64,000 nt of DNA from Trichoplax adhaerens (lineage: Eukaryota > Placozoa > Uniplacotomia > Trichoplacea > Trichoplacidae), in the NCBI RefSeq assembly GCF_000150275.1, contig NW_002060943.1:6186937-6250936 (forward strand), written 5' to 3'. This document shows positions 23,712 to 36,369 of this stretch, in pieces (the stretch's first letter is position 1; each line of letters opens with the position of its first letter). The position numbers were made by a program, and so were the translations under genes. The notes under the pieces were generated by a model, which did not search any database, was not told where the DNA came from, and saw only the letters and a program-made list of their open reading frames with translations.

Positions 23712-25600
23712 TAATTTTACAACATATTTGGACTACATTAGGCTACCGATAAAGTCCATGCGATAGCTGACTCGTGTAACTGTGTCTGCAATATATTAAC
23801 GATGTCTATAATAGCATATCAAAGAAAAACAATTTGTATTTATGTGTACTATATAATTAATTAATCTGATAAAAAAGAGACTGATGATCGATCGTAATAT
23901 AGGTAATAGATAATTTATTGTGCTCGATTTTACTTCTGTATCAACTCTCGCACAAATCTATATCACTGCAAGGTATAAATCGATTCGTTTTGTAGATTGT
24001 ATAGTTATTGTATGTATTAACATTCGTCATCGCAAGCTCTGAATAAAAATTGTCTTACACTTAATTAAGTGTTCGTCTCCAGTATGCCTTATTTTGTGAT
24101 CGACTTCATGTACCTGCACATCTATGCTGCTTCTTACTGTATGGCATTCACGATGGATTTCCATCTTTTATTATTCGTTACGGATATCATAAAGTATTTA
24201 ATATTGTTCTGCACTGTTCCATGTCAAGGAAAGTCAATTTATCAAATTGATAAAATAGATCGCTAATGATGTTATGTCAAGTAATCATGCTAAGTACTTG
24301 ACTTTTGGTCAGCTTGGTAATGGTACTGAATCCAAATGGGGATAACCCTACTTTAAAATGAATTTATTTTTGAAATTTATTACGAATTGTATATAAGCAT
24401 CGTCAATATTATTTTGCATTATAGCAGTAGTAAAATTAAATATGCTAAGAACTCAAAATGTTCGCACTTTCCAAAATCAGTTTATTGTCGCATGATAACT
24501 GCCAGGGTCACTATAACACGGATTGAACGATACAGATTGCTAAACATCGCCTTGTATATGGAATATTGGATCATTTACAGCTATCTAAAAGCCCAAGAGT
24601 CTCGATCGAACCAAATCAGTAAGAGGAGAGCTTCTTCCTCTTACGTACTTCTATCACAGACTACTCTATCGCCTACACTATGGCAGCGAGTTTTCCTCGC
24701 TGCAATAGTCAATCACTCACTACAGTACAGCACAGTAGTTGAACAGCTACCGTGCCATATAGTAGAGCATTGTTGCAGTCTTCCCCTTATAAACACTGCA
24801 AGCTTGAGTACCGTATAGGTCAGTATCGACTGGACAAGTGGTTAGTATAAATTCAATTAGATAAACAAATTGCTGCCTCACGATTAGGAATAATTTCTGT
24901 TTGCTAATAAACACCCTGTTAGCGAGATTATTATAGTTATTCTAAGACAATATTAGATGTACGAGTTACTAGATAGAGATGAATCATTAATCTAATTGAA
25001 TTGAATTTATTTATTTATTCATGAATAATTCGAGGAAATATTAATTAGTTGAAGGCCGATTATAATTATTAATCTACCGGTGGTTTTTAGGCTTTTGGGC
25101 TAGATTTACAAGGACATCGTTCAAGCTACGACATTAACATAGAAGAAGAATCCATCGCTGTTGCAAACAACCTATGGCAATGGGCTTTCTGAAGTCTCCA
25201 ATGGTAGAAATTTGGATGGATGATCAAATGAAGTAGATGAAAGAAAGAATTCAATCGTTTGTAGTTTATCGTTGCAGTACTAACAACTCCTCTCATAACC
25301 ACAAAATTAGATCGTAATTCTATTCGTTACAATTGAGCATCATCGCACATGAATTTTATGATCTAAAAGTGGAGATTTACATACATTGAGTTAATAATAC
25401 CTTTACAAGTGTTTGATGCTCCCTTAGTGAGGAGGAATTATGAGCGATTTATCAGTTGTAGAGGTCAATGATAAGATGCCGAAGTGATAATATGGTATAG
25501 CTCTTGTAGCCCATAGTAATAAGGAATTGTAATAAATAAATTCAACTTTATATTTTCATTCTTGTCGTTGTCGACAGCATTACGCCGACGCTCATTTATT
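23712..25600. other. Intergenic before the F-box gene, with paired hairpins
   Basis: No protein family was recognised. Open frames here (such as 24387-24818) have no visible domains. The main structure is a pair of perfect or near-perfect hairpins at 24619-24709. Weak GTAC-like words occur at 24720-24740. Confidence 0.5.
24619..24709. repeat. Two adjacent hairpins
   Basis: The first has arms GTAAGAGGA and TCCTCTTAC (24619-24627 and 24636-24644) with an 8-nt loop. The second has arms ACTATgGCAGCGAG and CTCGCTGCaATAGT (24677-24690 and 24696-24709) with a 5-nt TTTTC loop and a single mismatch. Such pairing is far above background for this AT-rich DNA. It could be a structured RNA or a regulatory cruciform; no known RNA family was recognised. 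Confidence 0.6.
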
Positions 25601-27539
25601 ATGGATAGCATTAAACATGAAGCAATGATAGATCAGCATCCGCAATGTCTCACTTGTATCCTCATCGATTGTCAACACAAGAATCATTGCCAAATGATTC
25701 AATGCAATAATAGCGGATGCAATGCCTGCTTTCATGCGTGTAAATTAACCGAACATAAATTGCTTTGCTTATACGAAAATGTTCAATGCATAAATTGGTA
25801 CTATGGTTGTCCTCAAACTATGCCAAGGTGTAGATTAAATCAACACTTAACAGTATGTCCTGCCAGTATCGTTCACTGCTCTAAAAAGTGGAGTCGATGT
25901 CCTACATGGTGTAACACTGGTGACATAAATCCACCCTATGTCTTGGGTCAAATCGATTATGAGGCTGCACTTTGCGATCAACAAAAATTGCTACAATTCT
26001 ATGAGAATAGTCAATCTATCGATTTCGAAAATCTTATTAAAAGTCGATTTTCTTCTTCACATGCTTGCTGGTTTGATGATTATTGTAAAAGAAGTAATGA
26101 GGCTATAGAAAGTATAATACAATCGCGACTTTGTGTAGATATGATCCATCAGATTCAAATGTTGAATATCGAGCAAAAAGGCAAAATAACTATAGAAGAT
26201 GAAACTTTCGCTAAAGAAGATCTATTTCCATTACTCAATAACATTGATGCCTTGTACGAGATTCAGCAAAAATTGCGATTTGCAAGTCGATCTCAACATG
26301 ATGTTAAAGCCAACAATATATTTGCAAATGGCAGAACGCTTAAATTGAAAGATGGAAGATTGGTTGCTGATGCCAAGACCAGCATACATCTTGGGCATGA
26401 AGATAAGAGTACAGATGGCTCTTTTATGGATCGTACGCTACAAGTAGAACGATATAAATTAATCCAGTTACTACCGAAAATGGTGCAACAATTAAGCGAA
26501 TTATTAAATAAATCGACCAGATTGCAAAGTAAGGAATTAAACCATTTACAGAAATTGCTATCAGCACTACAATTAAATGATAGTGCGATTAGCCCTGAAT
26601 GCGCCAACGAGGGTAAACTAGGAGGTCCAAGATATTCAGATTTTACTGTAAATAGAGTACAGCATATTAAGAATGCTCACTGGATGCTTAACAGCATGAA
26701 AAATCGTGGTGTACTCCTTGGACTACATCTACAGCCGGGACTACACAACGAAGAACATATTTTTCAATTATCTTGCAATCAATACTTTCGCCGTGGTGAA
26801 TATAGACAACATGTTAAATTCTCTCATACACAAACGCAATGTGAACTTAGTGGATGGTTTAAGCAAAGATGCCCTCTAGCACAATATGGATGCCCCTTTT
26901 TATGTAGTGTATTAAAGCCCAATGCAGGAGAAATTGGTCTCGATTTACAATTGGGCTCATATATTTTACGTAATTATGATAAAGAGTCAACATATTGGCG
27001 AGATTCTGTTGAAAGTAAAAATACGCGCGGAGGGACGGAACTACAATACTGTCCAATGTTAGATTTGCCAGATGAAGTCATTGAACGTATTTTACTACTT
27101 TTAGATAGTTATTCTATGTACAATCTATCCCTAACTTGTTGGCAAATGAGAGAAATGTGTTCATTACTGTTGGTAAAAAAAGGTACCGTAGCTATAGAAT
27201 GGGAGAAAGCACAGAATTGTAAATGGCAAATAGCTCGCAAGGTAAGGAATAAGCTAAGCGTCCTCAATGTAATCAAGTATATTTTCTTTTTATCTTGGCT
27301 TGAAGTATTTGATAGCACCTACGCCGTCTTTATTAACACCTATTGACATGTTAATATTTCTTGCAATATGTGTTATACAGATATGGAAGTATTCGACTGC
27401 CTGTTCACAAACTAGTGGCTGGAAGATTGATGATACCAGCATCATAGCAAGACACCTACAAACGTGTCCTTACTACGTTAAACAAATCTATCCCGACAAG
27501 CGTGTAATGTTGCCTATATGCACTGAATTAATTGGATGA
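25601..27539 (+). CDS. F-box protein with TRAF-type zinc finger (FBXO30/FBXO40 family)
   Basis: Substrate receptor of SCF ubiquitin ligases. Exons 25601-27241 and 27381-27539 give 599 aa. The first ATG in the frame is at 25601; the frame is open upstream to 25562 but without an ATG. N-terminal Cys/His-rich TRAF-type zinc finger (about residues 10-90, including CFHACKLTEHKLLC and CPASIVHC). A second family-specific block lies at about 390-430 (QYFRRGEYRQHVKFSH, KQRCPLAQYGC). The F-box is at about 485-530, opening LPDEVIERILLLLDSYSMYN. Exon 2 continues the family C-terminus (IWKYSTAC, HLQTCPYYV). It matches both FBXO30 and FBXO40, so it is probably the single pre-duplication orthologue. The centre is shorter than in vertebrates. 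Confidence 0.9.
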
Positions 27540-28583
27540 TAGACCTTACTAGCTATAAATAATTACGTATACTAATTACGCGAGTAAATCATGGGTGAAA
27601 TAGAACATATAACAGTGACTCTTTTAATGCCCCGATATTATGGTCAATGCGACTCATTCAATATTTTGTAACCATTGTATAATAGTAAACGATCATAAGT
27701 GGACGTAATATCCAGAAAAGTGTTTAATGGAAGATTTTGATATGACTATGAATATAAGCTTACATGACCTTTGTTAAATGTTAATTAATAATTATTACTT
27801 GTTATCACGCATTTTAAAATAATTTTTTAAAATTAGGTTTAAACAGTACAAAATACTGTATGATGTGCTACGGTTTCAAATTTTATCTACAGTATGAATT
27901 GTTATCAGAACTCCTGTAAATGCTGTATGAAGAGATTGAGGTTTTACCTTATTAAAAGAATTTCTAACTTATTCTCTTAACTTTGGTGACATCGGAGCTG
28001 AGCTTATAGATGGCATCGTTTGATGAGATAAGTCGAAAGTAGTCAAGAGGCTTTAGCAATTACAGTACCTTCCCTACCAACACTGCCTTTATGATGTACG
28101 CAGTCATTAGCAATAGCCGAAACTGATATAGGACACATTAACTGTTTGATATTGCACCTACTAATAGATTACGCAATCCAATTGCAGTATTTAGTCTAGC
28201 AATACGTAACGTATGCAATATAAACCTAAACTTGCAAGTATCTTGCGACATTTATAGGAAAGCTAATAATACCCTTAAATCATAATCAAATGCTATACCC
28301 AATTCATTCAAAGGCAAATTAGTTATGATAGCAAATTACGATCAATACATTAGATCTCATAATGCACTGTAGTATATTGTTGCAGTGAGATGATGTATAC
28401 AGAATAAATATAGCCTTACCAAGCATCGGATAATAATTACTTTATAGCCATTTAGAAATGAACATAATAAACTTACATAAATACGAGTACACAGATCAAA
28501 ATATGTCCAATTTAAACCTTCAAAAGAAATCGTTTAGACATCTTTGAAGTTCCAAACAGGAACATTAACATTCATACAACTAA
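27540..28583. other. Intergenic between convergent F-box gene and ACP1 copy A
   Basis: AT-rich 3' flanks of both genes. No exon or notable repeat was recognised. Confidence 0.5.
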
Positions 28584-30830
28584 TCAACCATTTTGCTGAT
28601 AAACGTGATCTAAAAATCCTTTACATGATTGCAAGCACTGCTCATAAACTTTTTCAAAGGCAGTCAAATTATGACTCTAAAATGAGATAAGACGCCATGG
28701 TTAGTAAATTGAAAGTCAACAGGAACATTAACTATATGATACTTTATCAGTAGTTATTTTAGTTTTTAACACTCAAAAGCAGTCCAGACATGGGTAAATA
28801 CAATTTATAGTAAAAGCAGGATGAATTAAATGACACGACTTACATAATAAGGGTCCTGAATTATTTTCTGCTTATCTCCACTAAAGCTTCCTAGCAGATT
28901 GATAGAAGCAGTAGAATTTCGAGGGGACATGTGCTTTATATTTCTACGTAGCATAAAATAGCAGTGTATATAAAATATTACCACGCTACAGTATTAAGTC
29001 AAATAACAAAACCATTTTACTTTACGCTACTAAACATCCTTCTTTTCTACAATTTTAATTTGCTAACATAGCATTGGCCATTGCTAATTTTTCCTTATAC
29101 ACATGTGAATATTATGCCATTACTAGCATGGTCATATAGTTGATATTATAGTATTTAAGCATTCAAAAAAAAAGCTTAATAATTAAATCTACCTAACATT
29201 AGAACGGCTATTACAACTGCAAATAGAACTTTACCTGATGTTACTCTCATCCATACCAAAGATAAACTCAAACTTTGTGTAATCTTCCGTACGAATCTGT
29301 TAAGAGCACGATAATAAAGTTGTTATCAAAGTGTTAGCAAGATAGATTTCATTTGACAGATGCAGTTACTCGCGAAGTAATTATGCAAATAATGGGGTAC
29401 TTAAGGATAAGAAGAAAAATCGACCTGTCTAGCAAAATGAGAATAATCTTGTATGTTATGACGCGATAGTACGGTCATTGTTCTATCATCAGGTGGTTCT
29501 CCAATTTCATATGTTGATGTTGCAGCACTGCCAATTTCCCACTGAAAGATTTGCGGTAAGTTAGAGTATATCTATGTTATCGTGATGAGTTTAAACAGCA
29601 TGGCACGTTTCTAACATTATAATCACGCAGTTCACAATATACTCGTACAAAGCAGAAAATTTATAAAAATTTTATACAATAACTTGAGATACGTCAGTAT
29701 TTCGCAACTTCATGTAGTTAAGAGATATTTTATTAATAAGTACATTTCAATTCAACTTAATATACAGTATAAATATACAGTAATAACTTGTTTGATATCT
29801 CAGATCCGTTGCCTTATGTGTTAAAAGCATATATCTAACGTGGACTGAAATGAAGTGGTAAGATTTTACATGGATTACTAGAAATGACAAAAATGAAAGT
29901 AGTATCTATTAGTCTACGAGTATAGCAAGAGCATAACGAACGCTATTGCATCACAGGTCTATCAAAGATGTTTCCTTTTTAAAGTGATCTGATTCATTCT
30001 TCATTTTTATATGTTTACAACCTCATTCATAATGCCACGTTCCTTTACTAGGTTGATAAAGATACCCTCAGCCATTGTCGATCGACAAATATTACCTGTA
30101 ATAGCAAGATATGGCAAAAAATCAAAAAATTTATAATTTACATAACGGATCCGTATCTATTGAAAATAAGGGAAGTCAAGGATCAATACCAGCTGAACTA
30201 GCTAACTATGTACGCATCCTATTGCATAGACAATAAAATGTCCTCTTTGTGTAAGACGTTGTAGTAAATACTTTATGATCGATCTCAATTTACTTGTTGC
30301 CTATGTAGCATCTATCAATGTTATCTTGTGTATGGTGTATAGTAGTGATACTTTATAGCAGATCTTATTTGCGCAAACCTGAGCACTGGACTCGTGTGTA
30401 GTTAGCTAATTTATTTGGAGTCTTAATACATGCATTTCAATGGAATCCCTGCAGAATACATATGGTAGAGTATACAGCACAGTATACGATATATTGTACA
30501 ATATGCATGTAAGGCATAACATTGAAAAACACTAATCTGCAAACTAATTGTACTAATATCATTTTTCTATATGTATATATTATACAGTACACTAACGATT
30601 AATTAAGTTAATTAATCATAATACGAGTATAAAATACTTCAACTGAGCAGCTTTGTTCATAATAGTAGCATCGAAGCAGCAGCTAGATTGTGCAAATGGT
30701 CGAACAACAATACAGTCAACGCAAGACAGAAATGGGCGGATATTCAGCAATCTACTCTACAATAGCTGGTTAATATTAATCCTATTTTCAGAATACCTAA
30801 GCATACAAATAAAACCGAATGTTTGGCCAT
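28584..30830 (-). CDS. ACP1: Low molecular weight protein tyrosine phosphatase, copy A
   Basis: Cytosolic phosphatase that removes phosphate from phosphotyrosine through a cysteine intermediate. Exons on the minus strand: 30797-30830, 30022-30095, 29425-29541, 29235-29296, 28844-28943, 28584-28676, making 159 aa (human 158) with all phases closing. The P-loop is canonical, CLGNICRS, with nucleophile Cys10 and Arg16; the family's next residue, Pro, is Thr here. The general-acid loop DPYY is at 126-129, including both tyrosines. Other family marks are SAATSTYEIGEPPDDR and FGMDESNIR. The first intron splits the P-loop after CL, the position also used in copy B. Two donors are unusual at +3 (gttgta, gtcgat). 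Confidence 0.94.
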
Positions 30831-31518
30831 GATTTCTTTGGTGATTGGATACCGAGAAGCTTCAATTTGTGCTATCCAATACTGAGTGAGCCAAGAGCTA
30901 GTTCTTGAGTGAGCTCATGGAATCTGGTACTGTACACTGTACACTTGTACTGTACTGCAGTGTATAGTACTGTACAAAGTGTACGAGTGAGTGTGCGTAC
31001 TGTGCATACAGTACAGTGTACAGTACATCTTAAGGGGTGCTTTGTACTGTACAGTATCTTAACACAATTTTTTGGTCCACCGCCCAGCTGTCTTTTCTGT
31101 CCGTATCAGCACCAGATACGTACAGTAATTGTACACTATCCAGCTGTCCTTTCCTACCGTGTCAGCACCAGATGCGTACCGTACTGTACAGTACAGTACT
31201 GTACAGTACAGTACAAGACACTGTCATTGTACAATACAATATACTGTACTGTGCTGTGACGAGAAGATGAAAAGTGAAGTGCCGTACCGTACTGTACTGT
31301 ACCTTCTTCTACTGGTACCGGTACAGAAAACATGGAGTACAGTACTGTAAAGTCACACTACGGTACCAAATGCAACTCAAACTGCGGGTCAGCTCCATTG
31401 TGCTCCATTGCGCGGTACAAATGTAATGAACACGTCGAGATTTCAACAGTGTCAAAGTGCCAACGATCACGTTAAGACGTAGACAGTGTACCATTGCGGC
31501 CTTTAGTGTATCCACACT
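30831..31518. promoter_or_regulatory. Divergent promoter ACP1-A/INTS12 with GTAC clusters
   Basis: 688 bp lie between the two start codons. GTAC words (TGTACACTGTACAC, GTACTGTACAGTACAGTAC) are dense at about 30927-31060 and 31125-31345. A 56-bp tandem duplication is embedded, with CAGCTGTC landmarks at 31085 and 31141 and shared TCAGCACCAGAT. Reading frames crossing it are repeat artefacts. Regulatory function is inferred from position. Confidence 0.5.
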
Positions 31519-34150
31519 ATGGCTACCGTGAACACCATACCATTAGATCCTCAATTCGTCAAGGCGTTAAAGCTACTTCATTCGAAAAATGAAAATGCAA
31601 AAGATCAACTCTTACAGCTCTATCAGGAGGTAGTCAATAATGCTAAAGCCATGGAATCACAGAAGGTAAGAAAAATTTTTTTTCCAATGCCGCGTTCGTG
31701 GTTTTGGCGAACCATTGTACCTAGCCACAGTACTTTATACTGTAAACGACGTACTGTACACTGTACACTTGACATGCCGCTCCTATTCTTATGGCACTCT
31801 ACTGTCTGATACATCCAGTTGCAATGATTAACTTTAACTGATTGAATGTAAACCACTAAAAAAGAGCTCATTAGATTGCTATCAACTACGCAATCGCACA
31901 CGATCAAACTATTTGTATAACATACGGTACTGTACATATATATATATATACAGTATTACAGCATATATACTATATATATATATATATACGTAGTTATTAT
32001 ACTGTATACATACAGCATTATATTATACAGTATATACGCGTATATACAAAATTATAAAATACAAATTATATGAATGGCATTGAGGTAAAACCAACTATGC
32101 CAATGTTGATGACAGCGACGTTTGAACTGATTTTTCCAATAAATATCAGAGTTATGCAATACCGAACTAGGGATTGAACACTTAAGAATGCATGTCGTAC
32201 AAACATACGCATGTATTGGTGTTTAAAATTGAAAAAATGTTTAATGGACATTTCTGTAAAAGTGCATAATTAATAGCAAACATTGTATACAAGGGCCATA
32301 CATGAGCACGACAGCATTAAGTACAAAATTGATTAAATAGAAAAGAACATTGATAGGCCATACGTATACACGTACTATTGTGATACCGAGATCGATAAGA
32401 ATCTTTGTACAATTATAAATAATTGACTCAAAATGCAGTAAGGAATGACAGCATATAAATGCAAAATATAGCTTCCAAAAATAGTGATAGTTTATTGATA
32501 AATTAATGGTTGCACCCGTCAGCACTTACTACTATGACGCCGAGACTCCTGTAAAAAGTCATTTTAAATGTATATATACTCAATTTATTAATACAATTAG
32601 ATAGTTGTTTTAGTTAGTAACAATAATAAGGTCAAAATTAAGCTAATGCCTTACACTCGTATGCCTTTGTATCTATGTATTTCTGAAAGGACCGGAAAGT
32701 TACCGTTGCCGGAAGCAGGTATAGCGAACAAATGAAGAACAAGCCTATGATACGACCTTATGGGGGCGCAAAAACAACAGTAGCTCCTATCATTGGTAGA
32801 AAACCAACTATGCAAAGCATTTCCAATAATGATTCCAAATCGAAGGATATTACTATCCGTACTGATGACAAAAGCATGAAAGGAAAGAGTACAGTCCATA
32901 TGGATTTAACTTGGGGATCATCTTGTTCTGTCTGCAAGTATGTTATAATAAATTAAAAAAATTATTTAAAGACCTCAGCACACCATTGGCAACTTAATTT
33001 CTAGTCTAAAGTGAATAAATTGAATGCAGCTACTGCAGCACTAGCTTTCGATTGTAGATTTTAAGCACGATTACTAAGCAGGCTGGGCGTTCACTGAAGT
33101 ATACGGGTTGGTTAATTTGAGATAATTTCTACCTTCTAGAAAAGCAAACTCCAATCCTGGTAATCAGCTAGTCGAATGTGAAGAATGTCATACCAGATAT
33201 CATCAGGTAATAAAGGAACGGGCTTGATTATGATAATTGAACAAATGATTATCTCTTAGTACAGTATAGCGTCGAGGCCCATTTTATAAGTTCCAAAGTA
33301 ATTGTACACTTCGTTCGTAAAATGATGTGACAGATCGTTAGCTATCATGTGACTGGCACCACAAAAATTGAGGTAGATGTAGAATTAAATAACAATGTTT
33401 TTCGTAACTTTCAGAGTTGCCATAGTCCTCCTGTTGCTGACAAAGATGTTAGCGATTTAAGAGGTGTATGGTATTGCGTTTCCTGCTCGGAAAGGATGAA
33501 AGAAATGGTATGAAAATATTAACTGATATCTTCTTAATAGATAGTAATAGATAGTAAATGCTTAATTTCTTCTTATATCTTGATTTGATTATTCATACCA
33601 CACGTGCTCCTAATATGTGTCAAGCACGATTCTCAATTAACAAGCTGATATTTATTTGATTTAGACAACTCGTCAAATATCCACCGAGAATAAACAAGTA
33701 CCCAATCAAGGATCTAGAATCTCAATTGCAGTCCAACGACCTTCTCACAAGGGAACATTAAGCTTTGAAGCTAAAGTCTGTACTTATATTACAGATTGTG
33801 TAAAAATTGTATGAGATAATAGTATTTATCGCAACTATCACTCTGTTCTTAGATAAGCGAATTTTTATCAAGTCAGTCATCCAATAGTGGTGCTAATAAG
33901 GGCTCTACGGGTAAACTCGTTAAACATACCGAAAAAAATTTCGTAGATAAATTTATTTTCAAATTATTTTATATGAATGCGAACTAATTATAATTATAAA
34001 TATCTAGGATCGACTCTCAGTCAGATGAGACCTACCACCACTACGAGCGCTATTGCCAGTAGGCTAAATTCAGCCTTAGCTACACAAGCTTCGATCAAAC
34101 CGCCTAAAATCCAGTTACTTAAGAAACCAAATCCAAGCAATAATAACTGA
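31519..34150 (+). CDS. INTS12: Integrator complex subunit 12 (PHD finger protein)
   Basis: Subunit of Integrator, which processes snRNA 3' ends and attenuates Pol II. Exons: 31519-31665, 32690-32937, 33140-33206, 33415-33507, 33665-33775, 33853-33910, 34008-34150, making 288 aa with phases that close. The N-terminus carries the short INTS12 microdomain (LDPQFVKALKLLHSK, about residues 9-23), known in the family to be enough for Integrator binding. The PHD finger spans exons 2-4 with a complete C4HC3 set: CSVC, CEEC, HQ-SCH, WYCVSC (about 128-180). The C-terminus is basic (KIQLLKKPNP). Human INTS12 is 462 aa; the Ser-rich tail is much shorter here. A likely poly(A) signal is at 34578-34583. 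Confidence 0.92.
31925..32045. repeat. TA-rich microsatellite in INTS12 intron 1
   Basis: Alternating TATATA runs are mixed with ATACAGTAT and GTATACATAC words, strongly self-complementary. It lies inside the first INTS12 intron, downstream of another GTAC word cluster at about 31740-31770. Confidence 0.7.
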
Positions 34151-36369
34151 TAGAATGTGAATCATCTTTTATCTATGTCTAACAAATTAATAAGAAATAT
34201 TATAAATTTTATATCGTGACATTATCGTTCAATTTATAAAACTGTAAAGTATATTTGATGAATTTATGTTCAATAATCTCATTCTCATTGTATTATTTCA
34301 CAATTCTGAATTGCTGTACGGTATAATATGTTTAACTTCGCATTATTATCCCCAAGAAATTTTATAACTTTATTACAGCATTAAATGTGTGCTGTTCGAG
34401 TCAAATTAATTCATGCAATTCGACGTAATGTCTATCCTGTAAATTTTTAAAATTGTGCTAATAATTGTGATTCTGTGATTCTGGTGCTATTAATGCGTGA
34501 AATGATCTTTCTCGACCCTTACGAAAAATTAATTGATATACTGTACACGTATATACAGTATGTATTTATGTAATGTAAATAAAAAAACTTCGGCTACTCT
34601 CATATTGTGCAGTTGTGGAATTTTTTTCCTGAAAGTACACGTACTCTGCCCTCATATCGCCTTTGGTCTATTAAGGGGTAAAGAGAAAATTACATGATGC
34701 TGTATAACTTGCCTATCTTCCAATACTGTACGTTCTAAATATATCTACCATTTCTTGTCCGATTTTTACTCCCTTAGTTCGTTGGATAATTAGTAAAACT
34801 TCATTTATATTGATTAGCATATGATGTGATGACAACTAAATATTTTTACCAAGTATACGCGGATAAATTATTTCCAACACATCAACAGTATCTAATAAAG
34901 GCCTTACAAAAAAGAAATAATTTGTCGTAAAATAGGTATATTGCAGAATTTGTAACTACGAAGGAATATTTGGTAATAGCAACATGTCTGTATGTAGTCA
35001 GAGTATTTATTGCATTTCAGCATTACTTATATTTGATCTTAAAAATCTTTTAAATTGAGCGATACCGATTTAGTGGCAAAAACTCAGTCTTGAACAAATT
35101 TTAACTAGGAATAATACCATTTAACGATTACCGCATGTAATATATTTAATATGCACTTATGACAGAAGTAATACCGTCGTAGAAGAGCAAACGTTTCTGT
35201 TGGATACAAATCAATCTTCGTTAGCAGAGTTAACTGAGTGAAGAAGTCTTTTATTTAAGCAAAAGATTCCTTAAAGCGATCGCACTGTTTGCGTCTGACC
35301 ATGAACGATACAATTCTAATTAAGATGGTTAATACAGTGCAGACTGTACTGCAAACTACGAAATACTCTATGCTTAATACAATTCTGATAACAAATGCAA
35401 ATTAGTATATCCTAGTCAAAATAAGAGAATCAATTGAAAATGATGCGAAAAAAATTGAATTAAGAAGGTATATAACGAAAATAAACAATTTAGATATCGT
35501 TCATGGCATAACGATTCAACGAATAAAATATTACCGTGCATTATAATCGCTATATTAATTGATAGTTTTCCTATTCGCACACCATCACACAATTAGATTG
35601 ACATGAGAAAGATATCCCATATATATATCATTGTTTTCAGTCGACAGGATAGGAGTAAAAAAGAGATACAGCCACATGAAAGATATTGGTAAGTTTAAGA
35701 ACAACAAATATCAGCGTACTGAAGCTTTACTAGTACAATATTTGAACACTCTTATCAATGTCTTACCTATTGAAATTGTGAACACTTTCAATCAATAGTT
35801 CTACTTAATAGTATATTAGCAAGCGCTAACCTTGTACTAATAACTCTATAAAAGTATACTATACGAAATTTATGGATTATATATACAATTTTAATTTCTT
35901 GCATAATAACTTAAAGCTAAATGGTTAGCCTAATTTTAACATATTATTGAATAAAAAGAATTTACTCTGATTTTTAGAAAGAAAACACCGTAAACAAAAT
36001 ATTTTCAATCCCACTTTAATCTTAGGGAGTTGAACCAGCTACAACAAAATCACATTAATTTACGTAACTTGTTTGACTGTGGGCAGGCAAATAATGTAAA
36101 ATAGAGAAAAAGAATTTACTATGCAATATTATTAGTAGCGTATAAATAGATAGAAATACATATATACTGTATGTATATATTTGTTTAGATAAATAAAGAA
36201 TTGTTTAGGGTATGTACCTATATGCACACAGTAGAATGAAGAAAAGCATTTAAAAATGAATTGACAACAGAATAAAATAACAATTAAAACCTGATTGAAA
36301 ATCTGTCCAATCGACCTTTATGCGTACTTTTATCTGATCATAACTACCCATACGTAAAGTATTTTCCCT
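34151..36369. other. Intergenic between convergent INTS12 and ACP1 copy B
   Basis: Very AT-rich. It contains the INTS12 3' UTR and poly(A) signal. I searched for a further ACP1 exon set and saw none. Confidence 0.5.

Noticed and set aside
25562-25600. Upstream start of the F-box protein at 25562
   Set aside because: That codon is TTG; the first ATG in frame is at 25601 and matches where family N-termini begin.
30909-31350. Overlapping plus-strand open frames before INTS12
   Set aside because: Pure translation of GTAC repeats, no domain, and they overlap one another in different frames.
32241-32525. 94-codon hydrophobic minus-strand frame
   Set aside because: It lies within INTS12 intron 1 on the opposite strand, and hydrophobic translations are common by chance in AT-rich DNA.
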